Assembly (NCBI GenBank): GCA_947359465.1 | Contig: OX375879.1 | Coordinates: 19,571,798 to 19,635,797, forward strand | Direction of reading: 5' to 3' | Origin: Metellina segmentata | Lineage: Eukaryota > Arthropoda > Arachnida > Araneae > Tetragnathidae | Length of the DNA stretch: 64,000 bases | Shown: in pieces, positions 46,001-55,879 of the stretch | Position numbering within the stretch: position 1 is the stretch's first letter | Layout of the letters: each line of letters opens with the position of its first letter | Notes under the pieces: model-generated | Told to the model about the DNA's origin: nothing | The model's input: only the letters and a program-made list of their open reading frames with translations | Database searches by the model: none | Program-made: the position numbers and the translations under genes

Positions 46001-47475
46001 CCGCATGAAATACGACGTCGTTGCAGCACAGATTCGATTTTCGGTCAATGTATGGGCCGGTATTATGGGAGATCACCTCATCGGACCTTACCTGTTACCG
46101 TCTCGTATAACTGGACCTAACTACTTGCTCTTTCTGCAGCAAGTATTGCCACAACTTTTGAGAGATGAACTGATTTCTGCATCGACGCAACAGACAATGT
46201 GGTTCCAACACGATGGAGCCCCTGCCCATTATAGAGGAGATGTTCGTAACTACCTGGATGTCACATTTGGTCAGCAATGGATCGGACGTGGTGGTCCCGT
46301 GCGTTGGCCTGCTCGGTCACCCGACCTATCATATCTTGATTTTTATTTCTGGGGTCATCTGAAATCGCTAGTTTATGACACCCCTGTTGACAATGTTGAG
46401 GAGCTGGTTGCAAGAATTGCAGTAGCTGCCGGAGAAATTCGAGATATGCCTGGAGTTTTCCAGAATGTTCGGATGTCCATGCGTCGGAGATATGAGGCGT
46501 GCATTGTAGCCCGTGGAAGAAACTTCGAACACTTACTTTAATCCATGTACCTTTTGCTTTTTTTCATGTATTATTAAAACGATTTCTCACTTACGGTCTC
46601 TTTTCTTTACGGTGCTTCTGTGTACAACACTGCTTCAGGAAAGCATTTCCGACCCCACATTGCTATATGATTTCGAGTTGTCAGGATGTACCCTACCCCT
46701 CTTAGAAGTTCTGAAACGGTTCACTGAAACACCCTGTGTATATATGCTTGTGAATTTTTTACAAATAGTTACGTAAAAATTGAACTTTGAATATATTCTC
46801 ATATCCTTTGAAAAGGATGAAAAGTGTTAGGTCTTGTATAGTTTGAGATGTGTCTGTTTTTAATATGAGTTTCTATTTCTTACTCTTATCAATAACCTTT
46901 TATAGACTTCCTTCCACCAAGGAACCTGGATGCACTATATCATATGACATTTACTGATATATTTAAGCGGCATCTCCACGAAGCCAACTACATGTAAGTT
47001 AGCCTTCCCTCTTATTAAATACGAAACTTGTCTCTTAGTGATGTTACTTTTACCAAGAATTAAAGTAATTTAATCTCAATTTTTAACATTTTTTCATTCA
47101 GGATATCCATGGAACAAGAACCGCATCCTCGGAGATCTGTAGCTAAAGAAACACATGAACTGCTCAGGAAACAGAAGGTAAGATATGTTCTAATATGCGT
47201 GATATCAGCTTCTCTGATCACTCTGTAAATCAATTAAAATTATAGCCTCAAATGTAGTGATAACAAAACTTTTTGAAATTAGTAAGCATCAGCAGATATG
47301 CCTCAAAATAGACATTGTGCTATTCAGATCGAAAACATAATTACCCAAATCCCATTCCTTCTTCAAATCTGTAGAATGTCTTTTATTTCTGTTGGTGCTG
47401 TAAAAAAAGAAATTAATGGCCATACTTTCTTTTCAGGTTCAAGAGGGTGAGTCAAGGCATCCAAAAGTGGATTGA
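43073..47475 (+). CDS. RasGEF (CDC25-homology) protein, 3' exons only
   Basis: RasGEF domains catalyse GDP release from Ras-family GTPases. Exons read as 43073-43165, 43539-43605, 43698-43748, 43886-43948, 44088-44270, 44424-44547, 45041-45172, 46906-46993, 47102-47177 and 47437-47475. Phases agree throughout and 304 residues are visible. Domain landmarks in order are KYLTKMDWEAFKKINIE, HYVKIAEQLNKLNNLHSEFA, IISALNSAPILRLEETW, a helix ending NLEELCSTDFNFRNLREHY, and CIPFIGLFLKDVKAIDAMF. The catalytic domain looks complete. The C-terminal tail is short and ends HPKVD. The first listed exon (APRLWKRLSGA) is least certain. The N-terminal domains that would name the subfamily lie upstream and were not found. 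It is not RalGDS-like in its CIPFIG block. AATAAA occurs at 47821 and 47859. Confidence 0.9.
44559..44584. repeat. (AT)n microsatellite
   Basis: A run of TATATA directly after the donor of the sixth listed RasGEF exon. Confidence 0.9.
45281..46738 (+). mobile_element. Mariner-superfamily transposon in RasGEF intron
   Basis: Near-perfect inverted repeats of about 56 bp form the ends. Part of the left copy is GGTGTTTCAGTGAACCGTTT, and the outer GTCAGGATGTACCC-type block is repeated at the other end. TA lies on both sides (45279-45280 and 46739-46740). The left end lacks two bases present at the right. The element sits wholly between two RasGEF exons in the gene's sense orientation and should be removed by splicing. 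Confidence 0.95.
45464..46541 (+). pseudogene. Mariner-family transposase, one frameshift
   Basis: The N-terminal frame (45464 to about 46015) starts MDDYTIAELADMHLAYRTAN. It carries a helix-turn-helix and the first catalytic Asp in EVLFSDEASFTREGIF. The downstream frame (about 46010-46541) carries FSVNVWAGIMGDHLIGPYLL, FQHDGAPAHYRGDV with the second Asp, and ARSPDLSYLDFYFWGHLKS with the third Asp. I count 41 residues between the last two, the spacing of the DD41D group rather than DD34D mariner. A single-base indel near 46010-46025, between the IRR and VVAAQIRF segments, breaks the protein. Otherwise the frame is intact to the stop. Confidence 0.85.
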
Positions 47476-47820
47476 CATGGAAGAAACGTCTCCTCATTTC
47501 GAGGAACGTCTGATCTAAGACGTCGGAGACAATTGAAGATCAAGTGTGGAGAAGAAGATGCTGCTGGTTGAAACATCTGAACCTGAAGAAGCAGCCATGG
47601 GAGGGTAGAGGTGGGCCTATAACGCTGTAAAGACCTATCAGCTCATTAAAGTTCCGGTCAACGACGTTGAGACACTGAAGACATCATTTGGAAAGCGTCG
47701 TAAAGGGACAAACCTGGAGAGAACTTTGAAAACTTTAGAAGTCATTGTTTTCGGCACTTCAGTGTATGAGACTGTAATTCGAAATATTGAGTTTTTATGA
47801 AACAGGCAAGCGTTATTAAA

Positions 47821-47864
47821 AATAAACGCCGATTGTAAAACTCGCTGAACGAATTTGTAATAAA
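47821..47864 (+). terminator. Polyadenylation signals of the RasGEF gene
   Basis: Two AATAAA hexamers (47821-47826 and 47859-47864), about 350-390 bases after the stop. Confidence 0.6.
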
Positions 47865-48031
47865 ACGGTTCTTTCACAATTTCTGGTCTCCCGTGTGATT
47901 TCTTTTTTTAAATGTAATTCATATTTTTAGATAATATTTGCGAAACAGTGCCGTGCAGGGAGCTTCTAAGGGGATGTGTATCAAGTTCATAAAAAGGCAC
48001 TGATTAGGGTTGATTCTAGAACTGCTTTAAG

Positions 48032-48214
48032 GCAAGGTAATTTTAATTAACGTCGTACAAGAGCAACACAACGTGCTATTGGCGACGGTCTGGGATCAAT
48101 CCCCTAAGGGAAAGATCCGAAGACAACACCACGTTATTTTGAACCATCGTCAGAAGACGAGTCGACACCTGAGCTGGTACCCAACTCTCCAAACTTCCAC
48201 ACCAACCGAAAGAT
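48032..48214 (-). repeat. 5'-truncated SINE family A-like copy
   Basis: Minus orientation, 3' half only. Direct repeats CTGCTTTAAG at 48022-48031 and 48215-48224 form the target duplication. Confidence 0.85.
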
Positions 48215-48654
48215 CTGCTTTAAGAGCAGACACACACACACTATCTCTCACGTATATTTAACAAGTTTAAAAATGCAAAACCTAATTTTATAAATTGCGG
48301 TAAAATAGCAGAAAACATAATATTATTACAATAATATTGTTTTCTATTTGACGCATTTTTTCGATACATGCTCTAGATAAAAAAAAAAAAAAAGTGTGTT
48401 TTTTATTGCGATTGACTTTTAAAAGCTTTCCACTGTTAAAATATTTCTAGTATGCTTGATGAAATAATATGAACACACACCACAACGGGATACTCTTCTT
48501 CTTGCTGTTGTTGCATCAAAATAGTTTTGACTTGCTTAAGTAACAGACACTTCCCTATTTCGGAATGTGTCTTTTGGTATCTGCTATATGAGACATTCTA
48601 ACTAATCCCTTACATTAAGTATATCTAATCGCTTCGATATGAATTTTTTGTAAT

Positions 48655-48950
48655 ACATCCATAGATGATCAAGGTGTGGAGGAGTTATCCAATCGAAACC
48701 ACTCGTAGGGTTAAGAGTACTGCACCCCCTTAAAGAACTTTGCTTCTATTCAAACCATGACCAGGCCTTAATCTGGATATCATCAAAAAATCGGCAATAT
48801 TTTGACGACGAGGTACCACGTCATTAGCAAAATTGATCAGATTTTGATGGTCGAGGTATCTTGTCGAAACCACTTGGAGGATCATAGGTACTGCACCCCC
48901 TTAAAGAACCTCGCCTCTATCCAGACTTTGTTCCTAGAAATTTGCATTCG
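48655..48950. repeat. Dispersed repeat with GACGAG motif, two units
   Basis: Two units of about 190 bases. ACTGCACCCCCTTAAAGAAC follows CGAAACCACT in both. Between them ATCAAAAAATCGGCAATATT and GATCAGATTTTGATGGTCGA are shared with copies at 49810, 51120 and 54430. Confidence 0.7.
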
Positions 48951-49059
48951 CTTTTGTGACACTGGTTGGAGTAGCAGGGATCGGACAAAAGGTCTGGGGA
49001 TCACAACAGCCACAGATCTACTAGTTTCCATCAATGTCCTTTATGTGTACACGAAGCCA

Positions 49060-49760
49060 AGCAACTCCTTTCACCAAACCGACCCAAATCCATCTCTTCA
49101 CCAACAGTCCGAACCAATTGGCGGGGCTAATCCAGCAGCGTATGCCGACGGGTCCTCCACTAGCCCTTTCTCCACGCCACTTTTATTATCTGCTAATAGG
49201 GCACAAAAGCCCATAAGCCCCTGTCCATTGATACCCTCCTTTTTTCCCAAGCGGGCCATCCCGGACCGCAACAACCCGCGGGCCGCGCGCTCTCTTAAAC
49301 TGTCACCCGGGGCTACACGGAAGACCCTCAATCACCAATAACCGCGCACGCGACCCTGCGGATTACAGGGGCACGCGCCTCCGCTGTTCCCCCCCTTTTC
49401 TTATTAATAGAGCAGTCCCTCCCTTCGGGCGCTTCCCACTGTTCGGTGCACAATGGGGGTGGCTGCTTGTTTACTGGTGACGGAATGGCTGCGGGTGGGG
49501 GGTGAAGTTGAGACCTGTTGTTGTGTCTCGCGTTCTTGTGTCGGTGTCTGGATGATATTGAGTCGGCGGGGAGTCCGGATGATGAGTCCGTCCGTCCTTC
49601 TCTCCCCTTTCTCACGCCTCTTCGGGACGTTGTCGTGAGTCAGTGGGTCGTGAGGAATATTAAGCAGGGGACTGTTGGAAGGTGGTTCCACGGGGGGTTA
49701 TTGTCGGAGGTGTAAAGTTAGGGATTGATTTTGCAGCGAGGGGAGGTGATTTTTCGCTCG
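49060..49760. other. GC-rich, CpG-rich island
   Basis: Much richer in G+C than the rest of the window, with dense CpG (for example CGCGGGCCGCGCGC near 49277). It lies between two copies of the GACGAG repeat. Many short frames arise from base composition on both strands. None has a recognisable domain or splice-bounded structure. It may be a promoter-type CpG island or a piece of an unrecognised element. Confidence 0.5.
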
Positions 49761-49809
49761 CCGTCTCTAGCGTGAAATGAACCCCGTCTTTAACCCTCTC
49801 AGTGGTTGT

Positions 49810-50030
49810 TGCAACCAGGTACATCACGTCACTACCAATAATGACAGGATCTTGATAGACGAGATGTCTCGTCATTGGAAGAAAATCGACCTTGATCTTG
49901 ATCTAGTCATTGTACAAAAAAAAAATCGGTAATACCTTGATGTGATATCGCGTTTTTAGCAAAATTGGCCAGATCATGATGGATGCATATCTCGTCGAAA
50001 CAACTGAGGGCTAACCTTCTGAACCCTCCC
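49810..50030. repeat. GACGAG-palindrome repeat copy
   Basis: Contains GACGAGATGTCTCGTC (49858-49873), AAAAATCGGTAATACCTTGA and TATCTCGTCGAAACAACTGA. Confidence 0.7.
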
Positions 50031-50124
50031 GATATATTCTAGTAGTTTTATCTCACAGCACACTGAATGATTAAATAACCACATTGATCAGTTAAAAGAA
50101 TCCATGGAAGCTTTCAACCTTCAA

Positions 50125-50822
50125 GCAGATCCTATTGGTTCTTTACTTAGAATTAAATCCTTTAAAACAATTTTGTTGTTCCCTCCCTTACATAGAATTG
50201 AATCCTTTGGAACGATTTTATTTACTTTGTCACATTTTCTTGGAATAGAATCCTTTGGAATGTGTCTATTGGTCCGTTGCGTAGAATCTTTGGAAAGACT
50301 GTATTGTTCCTCTGCTTAGATTCTATTAGCCATCTCCTTAGAATATAATGATTTGTTGCTCCTTTCCTTCGAATAGAATGATTTGGAAAAATGTAATTCT
50401 CTCTTCCGACAGATAGAATGTGACTTGGAAAGGCATATAGCTCATTTTCTTCGAATAGAATTGTTTGGAAAGATTTATTGCTCCTTTCCTTCGAATAGAA
50501 TGATGCATTGTTCTTTTCCTATAAGTAGAATGACTTGGAAAGACATATAGCTCAATTCCTTCGAATAGAATTGTTTGGAAAGATTTATTGCTCCTTTCCT
50601 TTGAATAGAACGATTTGGAAAGACTTGTTGTTCCTTTCCTTCGAATAGAATGATTTGGAAAGATGTATTGCTCTTTTCCTTAGAATAGAATGATTTGGAA
50701 AGGTTTATAGCTCCTTTCTTTAAAATAGAAGAGAGAGAGAGAGAGAGAGAGAGAGGAGGATTTAATGCTCCTTTTCTTCGTATAGAATGATTTGGAAAGA
50801 TGCATTGCTCTTTTCCTTAGAA
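50125..50822. repeat. Minisatellite with 40-bp unit
   Basis: Tandem units of 40 bp built on CTCCTTTCCTTCGAATAGAA followed by TGATTTGGAAAGA. Central units are nearly identical and the edges are degenerate. A (GA)n run of about 25 bases interrupts it at 50731-50755. Confidence 0.9.
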
Positions 50823-51119
50823 GTGGTAACCCCAAAACCTAAGAAATGTAAGTGACAGAAAACCAATAATTCTATTCTCTCTTAGGAGGTTTTGAGTTGG
50901 TTAGAAAACAGTTCTCTTTTGAAATGAAAGCTCTACTTTAGATGGAAGAGAAGAGATATCTTGATTAGGTTAATTGGCTGGTAGCCTTGGTTTTACCCGA
51001 GACGACAAAGGAATGTGCTTAGAAGCATGTACATATCGGACACATTGTTATTCAAACTGCAGCGTGTGGAGTATTCTCCATAAATAGTTTTTTTTGTTCT
51101 ACTTAGGCAGCAATCCATT

Positions 51120-51295
51120 TTTAACTCTCCAACTAGAATTGACGAGATATCTCGTCCACTATGATCTGATGAGTTTTCCTAATGACGAGATGTCTTTCAT
51201 CAATATATTGCCGATTTTTTTTATGATGACGAGATCAAAATCTGTTCAGTTTTCTTGCATTGACGAGATATCTCGTTGTGATAACCACCAGCAGG
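51120..51295. repeat. GACGAG-palindrome repeat copy
   Basis: Contains the perfect 16-bp palindrome GACGAGATATCTCGTC at 51141-51156 and GACGAGATATCTCGTT at 51262-51277, with GATCAAAATCTGTTCAGTTT between. Confidence 0.75.
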
Positions 51296-51299
51296 TTTA

Positions 51300-52210
51300 A
51301 CTAGTATCGTGAATAAAAAAAAATCAAACCTTTAAAAAGAAGAAAGTAACATGTTGATAAAAACATATTTCCATTTAGCTTAAAAATGAAATATGTTAGT
51401 AGGTATGTCTTTCGAAGTTATAATCTAAAAAGAAAGCACATAAAATCGAATTCTTTAAATTATTTTATTATTCGCTTTTAAAATTGAGTACACGGAAATC
51501 CCTAGTTCCCCATTTCCCTCTGCAATACAAAAGTTAAATTGCTTCTTTTTCAACCTTTAGACAACGCCCGGTACAGCAGTTGTACCATGATTGCTCCAAG
51601 AAAGAATTTAGATAACCGCCAGTACATCAGTTTTCCCTTTGAAAGCTATAAGAATCTTGCAAAGAAAGAATAGCGCTTGCCATATCTATTTCCGTAGTCA
51701 TAAGATTAAAGTTACACAAAGAAACACTCAATTACAGTTCTGTGTTTTTAGTGTTTTCAAATTCAAATTTTCAATGTTCGATATCTTTTTTTATAAAGTT
51801 CAAGCACATTTTCATATTCATAGCACCGATCAAAAAAATCTTAGGAGAGAGAAAAGAGTGCTATTTTATTACATTATCCATCTATTTAAAATGTTTTTTC
51901 TTTCCACATCAAATAAGATCCCGTCGCCCGCTTCTTATCAAAAGTACCTATTCCTACCCTCCCATGGACTCCAGAGACTTGCTCTTTCTCTAATGTTAAT
52001 GAATGTTAGGAAGATTAATGACCTTCCCCTGCCACCCAAATGGGATCGCCGCGTTAACTTTCCAGACCAAATTAAAATGAATTGAATTTAAGATTAATTT
52101 ACAACCAGATAAACTTTTCATTCAGAATTCACTTTCAGAGACAAGGGGTTCCCGAACGTAAATACCACAGTCTATAATCACGAAGCATTTTTACTTCTCT
52201 TTTCAAATAG
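51300..52210. other. AT-rich DNA, nothing recognised
   Basis: A frame of 148 codons (51639-52085) has no family resemblance and no supporting splice or promoter signals. Confidence 0.4.
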
Positions 52211-52211
52211 T

Positions 52212-52730
52212 GACGTGGTTGCCTAGTTGGAAAAGTAACGGATTAGCAACAGGAGGGTTGCGAGTTCGAACTCGGTCCAGCTAAAGGCCGTCGTGTACTT
52301 GGGGGTCTGGTGCACGTTAAATATGTATTGGTCTCAAATGCCCTTAATTTGGCGTAGCGTGGATGTATCTATAGTGGATGCCAGCTCAGGAGTGGTTCTA
52401 TTTATCTGACAGAGGTTTAAAACTACAAGGCGTCGTCCTTGGATCTTTGCAACGGATTAGCAGCAGAAGGATTATAAGTTCAATGATCAATCCAGCAAAA
52501 GACCGTCGGGTACTTGGGGGATGGTGAACGTTAAATCTGCCGTGACCTCAAATGTCCATGTCAAGGCATGGTGTGGAAGTTTGGAGTGTGCCGGCTCTGG
52601 TGCTACCTCGTCATTTCACCGTGGTTAAAAATTGAGTTATGATGTCCTCGGGGATGGATCCTGAATCATCGCCAATAGCGCGTTGTGTTGCTCCGGTGCG
52701 ACGTTAATTAACTACCTACCTGCCTCAGAG
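52212..52730 (+). repeat. Two head-to-tail SINE family B copies
   Basis: The first copy has a family B tRNA-like head (GTTGCCTAGTTGGAAAAGTA, GAGTTCGAACTCGGTCC) and stops within the body at about 52448. A second head fragment and a full body follow to the GCTCCGGTGCGACGTTAATT tail. Confidence 0.8.
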
Positions 52731-52739
52731 ATTTATTTA

Positions 52740-53630
52740 GACAGTTCCTTTTGAATTTTTATTTCCAATGATCTATACGTTTCTCACATTTCTGTTCATA
52801 TTTCCTTTGTGATTTATGCGACATTAGAAAAATTTTCGTCAAATCAAAACACTCATTAGCTTAGAACAATAAGAATTTTATTTTATCGGTTATTATTTAT
52901 GGATAACATTGTAGATTCTGTTATTCTCATCAAATCGACGCGGATTTACAAGTCATATCTCTTCGCAATCCAAAGTTACACTGCCCAAACTACGTCAGGC
53001 GTCGCTTTTTTCAGTGTTCACGCGAAAACACTACCCCTCACAGGTGCACCCCCCTTTTAGATACGGACCTAAACCTTCCATTCAACAATATTCAAATTTT
53101 TAGATTATTATTCATAGTTAAAAGCGACAATCTGGCTATTCTTTTTTGGTGGCTAAATTTATCTCATAGAAACCCTTTTTCCGAAGCCTGACATTAAAGA
53201 CGTGTTCATGTCAAAACTGATTGTTACTTTCAAATACATTTCACAACAGAAGTCAATGTCACAATTCCATTACATTCAGCTACATTCGTTTCACACGCCT
53301 ATAAACGATATCCCATCAAATCCACCCTCACAAAACAAACACATTTAAAATATCAATACTAAAAAAATGAGTATCCATGCAACCAATAAAAATCAATTTG
53401 TAAGCAAAGATTACAAATATATGAATCTGTCTGTCCTTACGACACTCAGACACGGCCTGTTTCTACTCCCCAAAAGCAGTACAAAAAAAATCCCCCTAAT
53501 CTCAGAACAATAGATTGATCCATATGAATATCAGCGCGTTTTCCCTCGTTCTTAGGTTTTCGTTCCCATTCCGAAACATTTCCACTCGCTCACGACTCAG
53601 TGTTTTGATAGAACCCACCAAAATCTTAAT
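52740..53630. other. No gene recognised
   Basis: AT-rich sequence without a convincing exon. Confidence 0.4.
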
Positions 53631-53639
53631 AATGTCAAA

Positions 53640-53830
53640 ATCAACACGCTTCCCCAGCAAGCCACGCCCGCGGTCCCACGTGACCCAGAGCTCGCCTTCC
53701 CATTGGCGGGTATCGGCGGAAGATGAGCAGCCTACACTGTTTCAGTCTTCCGTTCTCGAGTGGCTTCACTGTCAGCAGGTTTGGTTGATTCGGAGGAGGA
53801 ACACAACCACTGGTGCATGTAAGGGTGATA
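53640..53830. promoter_or_regulatory. Short GC-rich island with promoter-like motifs
   Basis: About 190 bases of raised GC containing CCACGCCCGCGG, an E-box CACGTG and an inverted CCAAT (CATTGG). No gene could be attached on either side. Confidence 0.3.
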
Positions 53831-54107
53831 CATTTGGTTCGTTTTTTTCACCCAGACGAATCCGGTATTATAAACATTTTTGTCACGTTGAGTTCCATCT
53901 CATTTGCTTCTACGGATGAAGATATTTTACATCTGAATGACCCTTAAATAGTCTTTAAATAAATTCTCAGTCGCTCTGAATCACATTATTCTTTCTTGTG
54001 AAGTCAACTCTCTATTATTTTATTTCAAAAGCTTCCACGGATAATAAATTCTGTATCGTTAAAGTTAGGTAACCATACCATATTTTGTAATTTTAAGTAA
54101 ACTTAAA

Positions 54108-54430
54108 TACACTACCCTACAATAATAGACAGGACGCCAGCGGACTACTTAAAAAAATATATGCATAAACAAATGTATGCAAAAATATATGCATAAAAAT
54201 ATGCATAAAATCCAACTACTTATTTGGGGGTGCTTTTCGTGGTGTGGTCTGGGACCTTTGCATGTTGTTTCTGATAAATTGAATGCCGGCGCCACATGGA
54301 CATTTTGGACAATCAGTTATTCCTACGCTCTGGCAATTTTATGGAACATACGAATGTTACTTACAGGACGATAACGCTCCGTGTCATGTTGCAGTCTCTG
54401 TCAAGCAGTGGTTTCGATGAGATGTCATGT
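54108..54430 (+). pseudogene. Tc1-type transposase remnant
   Basis: The plus strand reads WGCFSWCGLGPLHVVSDKLN, then after a frame change DILDNQLF and near 54363-54420 a decayed DDNAPCH block followed by VSVKQWF and a stop. The left end CACTACCCTACAATAATAG resembles that of the 33.4-kb copy. N-terminal and C-terminal parts are missing. Confidence 0.7.
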
Positions 54431-54580
54431 GCATCAAGATCTGACCAGGTTTGCTTATGCTGAGAGATATCTGATCATCAAGGTATTGCAGAGCTTTTGA
54501 TGACGAGATCAAGATCTGGTTAGTTTTCTTCAGATGACGAGATATATCGTCCATCAAAAAATCTGACAGGTTTCGTTAAT
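54431..54580. repeat. GACGAG-palindrome repeat copy
   Basis: TGATGACGAGATCAAGATCT and GACGAGATATATCGTCC with ATCAAAAAATCTGACAGG match the copies at 48.7-51.3 kb. Confidence 0.65.
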
Positions 54581-54804
54581 GCGTTAAGTATTTTAATTTA
54601 ATCTATTTAATTTAAAATTTTAATAATAAATTTTTAATTTAAGTAATCTATTTAATTTAAAATAGATTAATAAAAAATAAACCATAATTTATGGTTTATT
54701 TTTCCCCCCAAAACATTACTTTCTGTAAGTAATAAACTAGGATGAATAATTTCAATGACTATTTGCATGCCAATCAAAAGGGTAGGTAGTTAATATCGCA
54801 TTGG

Positions 54805-55130
54805 TAATGGTAATTTTGTTAACGTCGTACTAGAGCAACACAACGGGCTATTGACGACGATCCGGGATCAGTCCCTTAAGGGAAAGATCCGAGGACAACA
54901 CCTCGTAATTTTGAACCACGGTCAGATGACGAAGCAACACCTGAGCTGGCACCCCACTCTCCAAACTTCCACGCCAACCCAACGTGAGGACTTTCGGCCA
55001 CGACAGATTTAAGGTGCTCCAGCCGTCTCTACACCATACGCTTACAAACACCCATGCCCGGACCCGGATTCGAACCAGGAACCTTCCGATCTAGAGGCTA
55101 ACACCTTAACCACTATACCGGTTGGTCGGC
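54805..55130 (-). repeat. SINE family A, full length, inside a family B tail
   Basis: A complete copy including the tRNA-like head on the minus strand (ends ACCGGTTGGTCGGC on the plus strand). A perfect 13-bp duplication AATATCGCATTGG lies at 54792-54804 and 55131-55143. The surrounding sequence (GGTAGGTAGTTAAT, then AGCAACACAGCGGGTTATTG) is family B, minus strand, running to about 55260. Confidence 0.95.
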
Positions 55131-55384
55131 AATATCGCATTGGAGCAACACAGCGGGTTATTGGCGACAGTCCGCGATCAATCCTGGAAGGAAATATCCA
55201 CGTACAACTCGTAATTGTGATTGACGTCAGTGGAAAAGGCTCAAAATAGCGGTATTTTTAAACAAAAAACTAAGGTAAACAATTCAATGCAAGGGTTTCT
55301 TTAAGTGATGAACAAGAACGCCTAATTCAAAAATTTACCATTTCTGCCCCTGATAAACTGTGCTAAACAATTCAAAATATTTTA

Positions 55385-55830
55385 TTTTATTGGCAAACTT
55401 GGTAGGTAGTCAAATGATTGTTGTATTGGTAATGGTAATTTTAGTTAACTTTGTACTACACAACGGGCTATTGACGACGGTTCGGGATCAGTCCCTTAAG
55501 GGAAAGATCCGAGGACAACACCTCGTAATTTTGAACCACTGTCGTATGACGGAATGTTGCATTGGAGCAACACAGCAGTTTTTTGACCATACTCCTGGAT
55601 CAATCCTGAAGGGAATGATCCAAAGACACCTCATAAATTTGAGTCATGGTCAGATGATGAGCTGGCATCCTACTCTCTAAACCTCCACACCACGCCAAAG
55701 TGAGTACATTTGAGTCCACGAAAGATTTAATATGTAACACCCCTCACATACACTACGTACTTATTTTGGATCGAGTTTCGAACTCGCAACCCTCAGGTAG
55801 CTTATCTGGGAAACCACAGCTTCTTTGGTA
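55385..55830 (-). repeat. SINE family B, minus strand, split by a family A fragment
   Basis: A tail fragment at 55385-55429 continues at 55553-55830, ending in a family B head (GAGTTTCGAACTCGCAACCC on the plus strand). Confidence 0.85.
55430..55552 (-). repeat. 5'-truncated SINE family A inside family B
   Basis: Only the 3' half of family A. Flanks ATTGTTGTATTGG (55417-55429) and AATGTTGCATTGG (55553-55565) match at 11 of 13 positions. Confidence 0.85.
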
Positions 55831-55879
55831 ATCGAGAAAGAAAGATTAAAAATGTTTCTGACTGATACTCTAAGATGCA

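Noticed and set aside
48802..49341. Frame of 179 codons and several overlapping frames at 49.0-49.8 kb
   Set aside because: They begin in a repeat and run into a GC-rich island where stops are rare in all frames. No recognisable protein.
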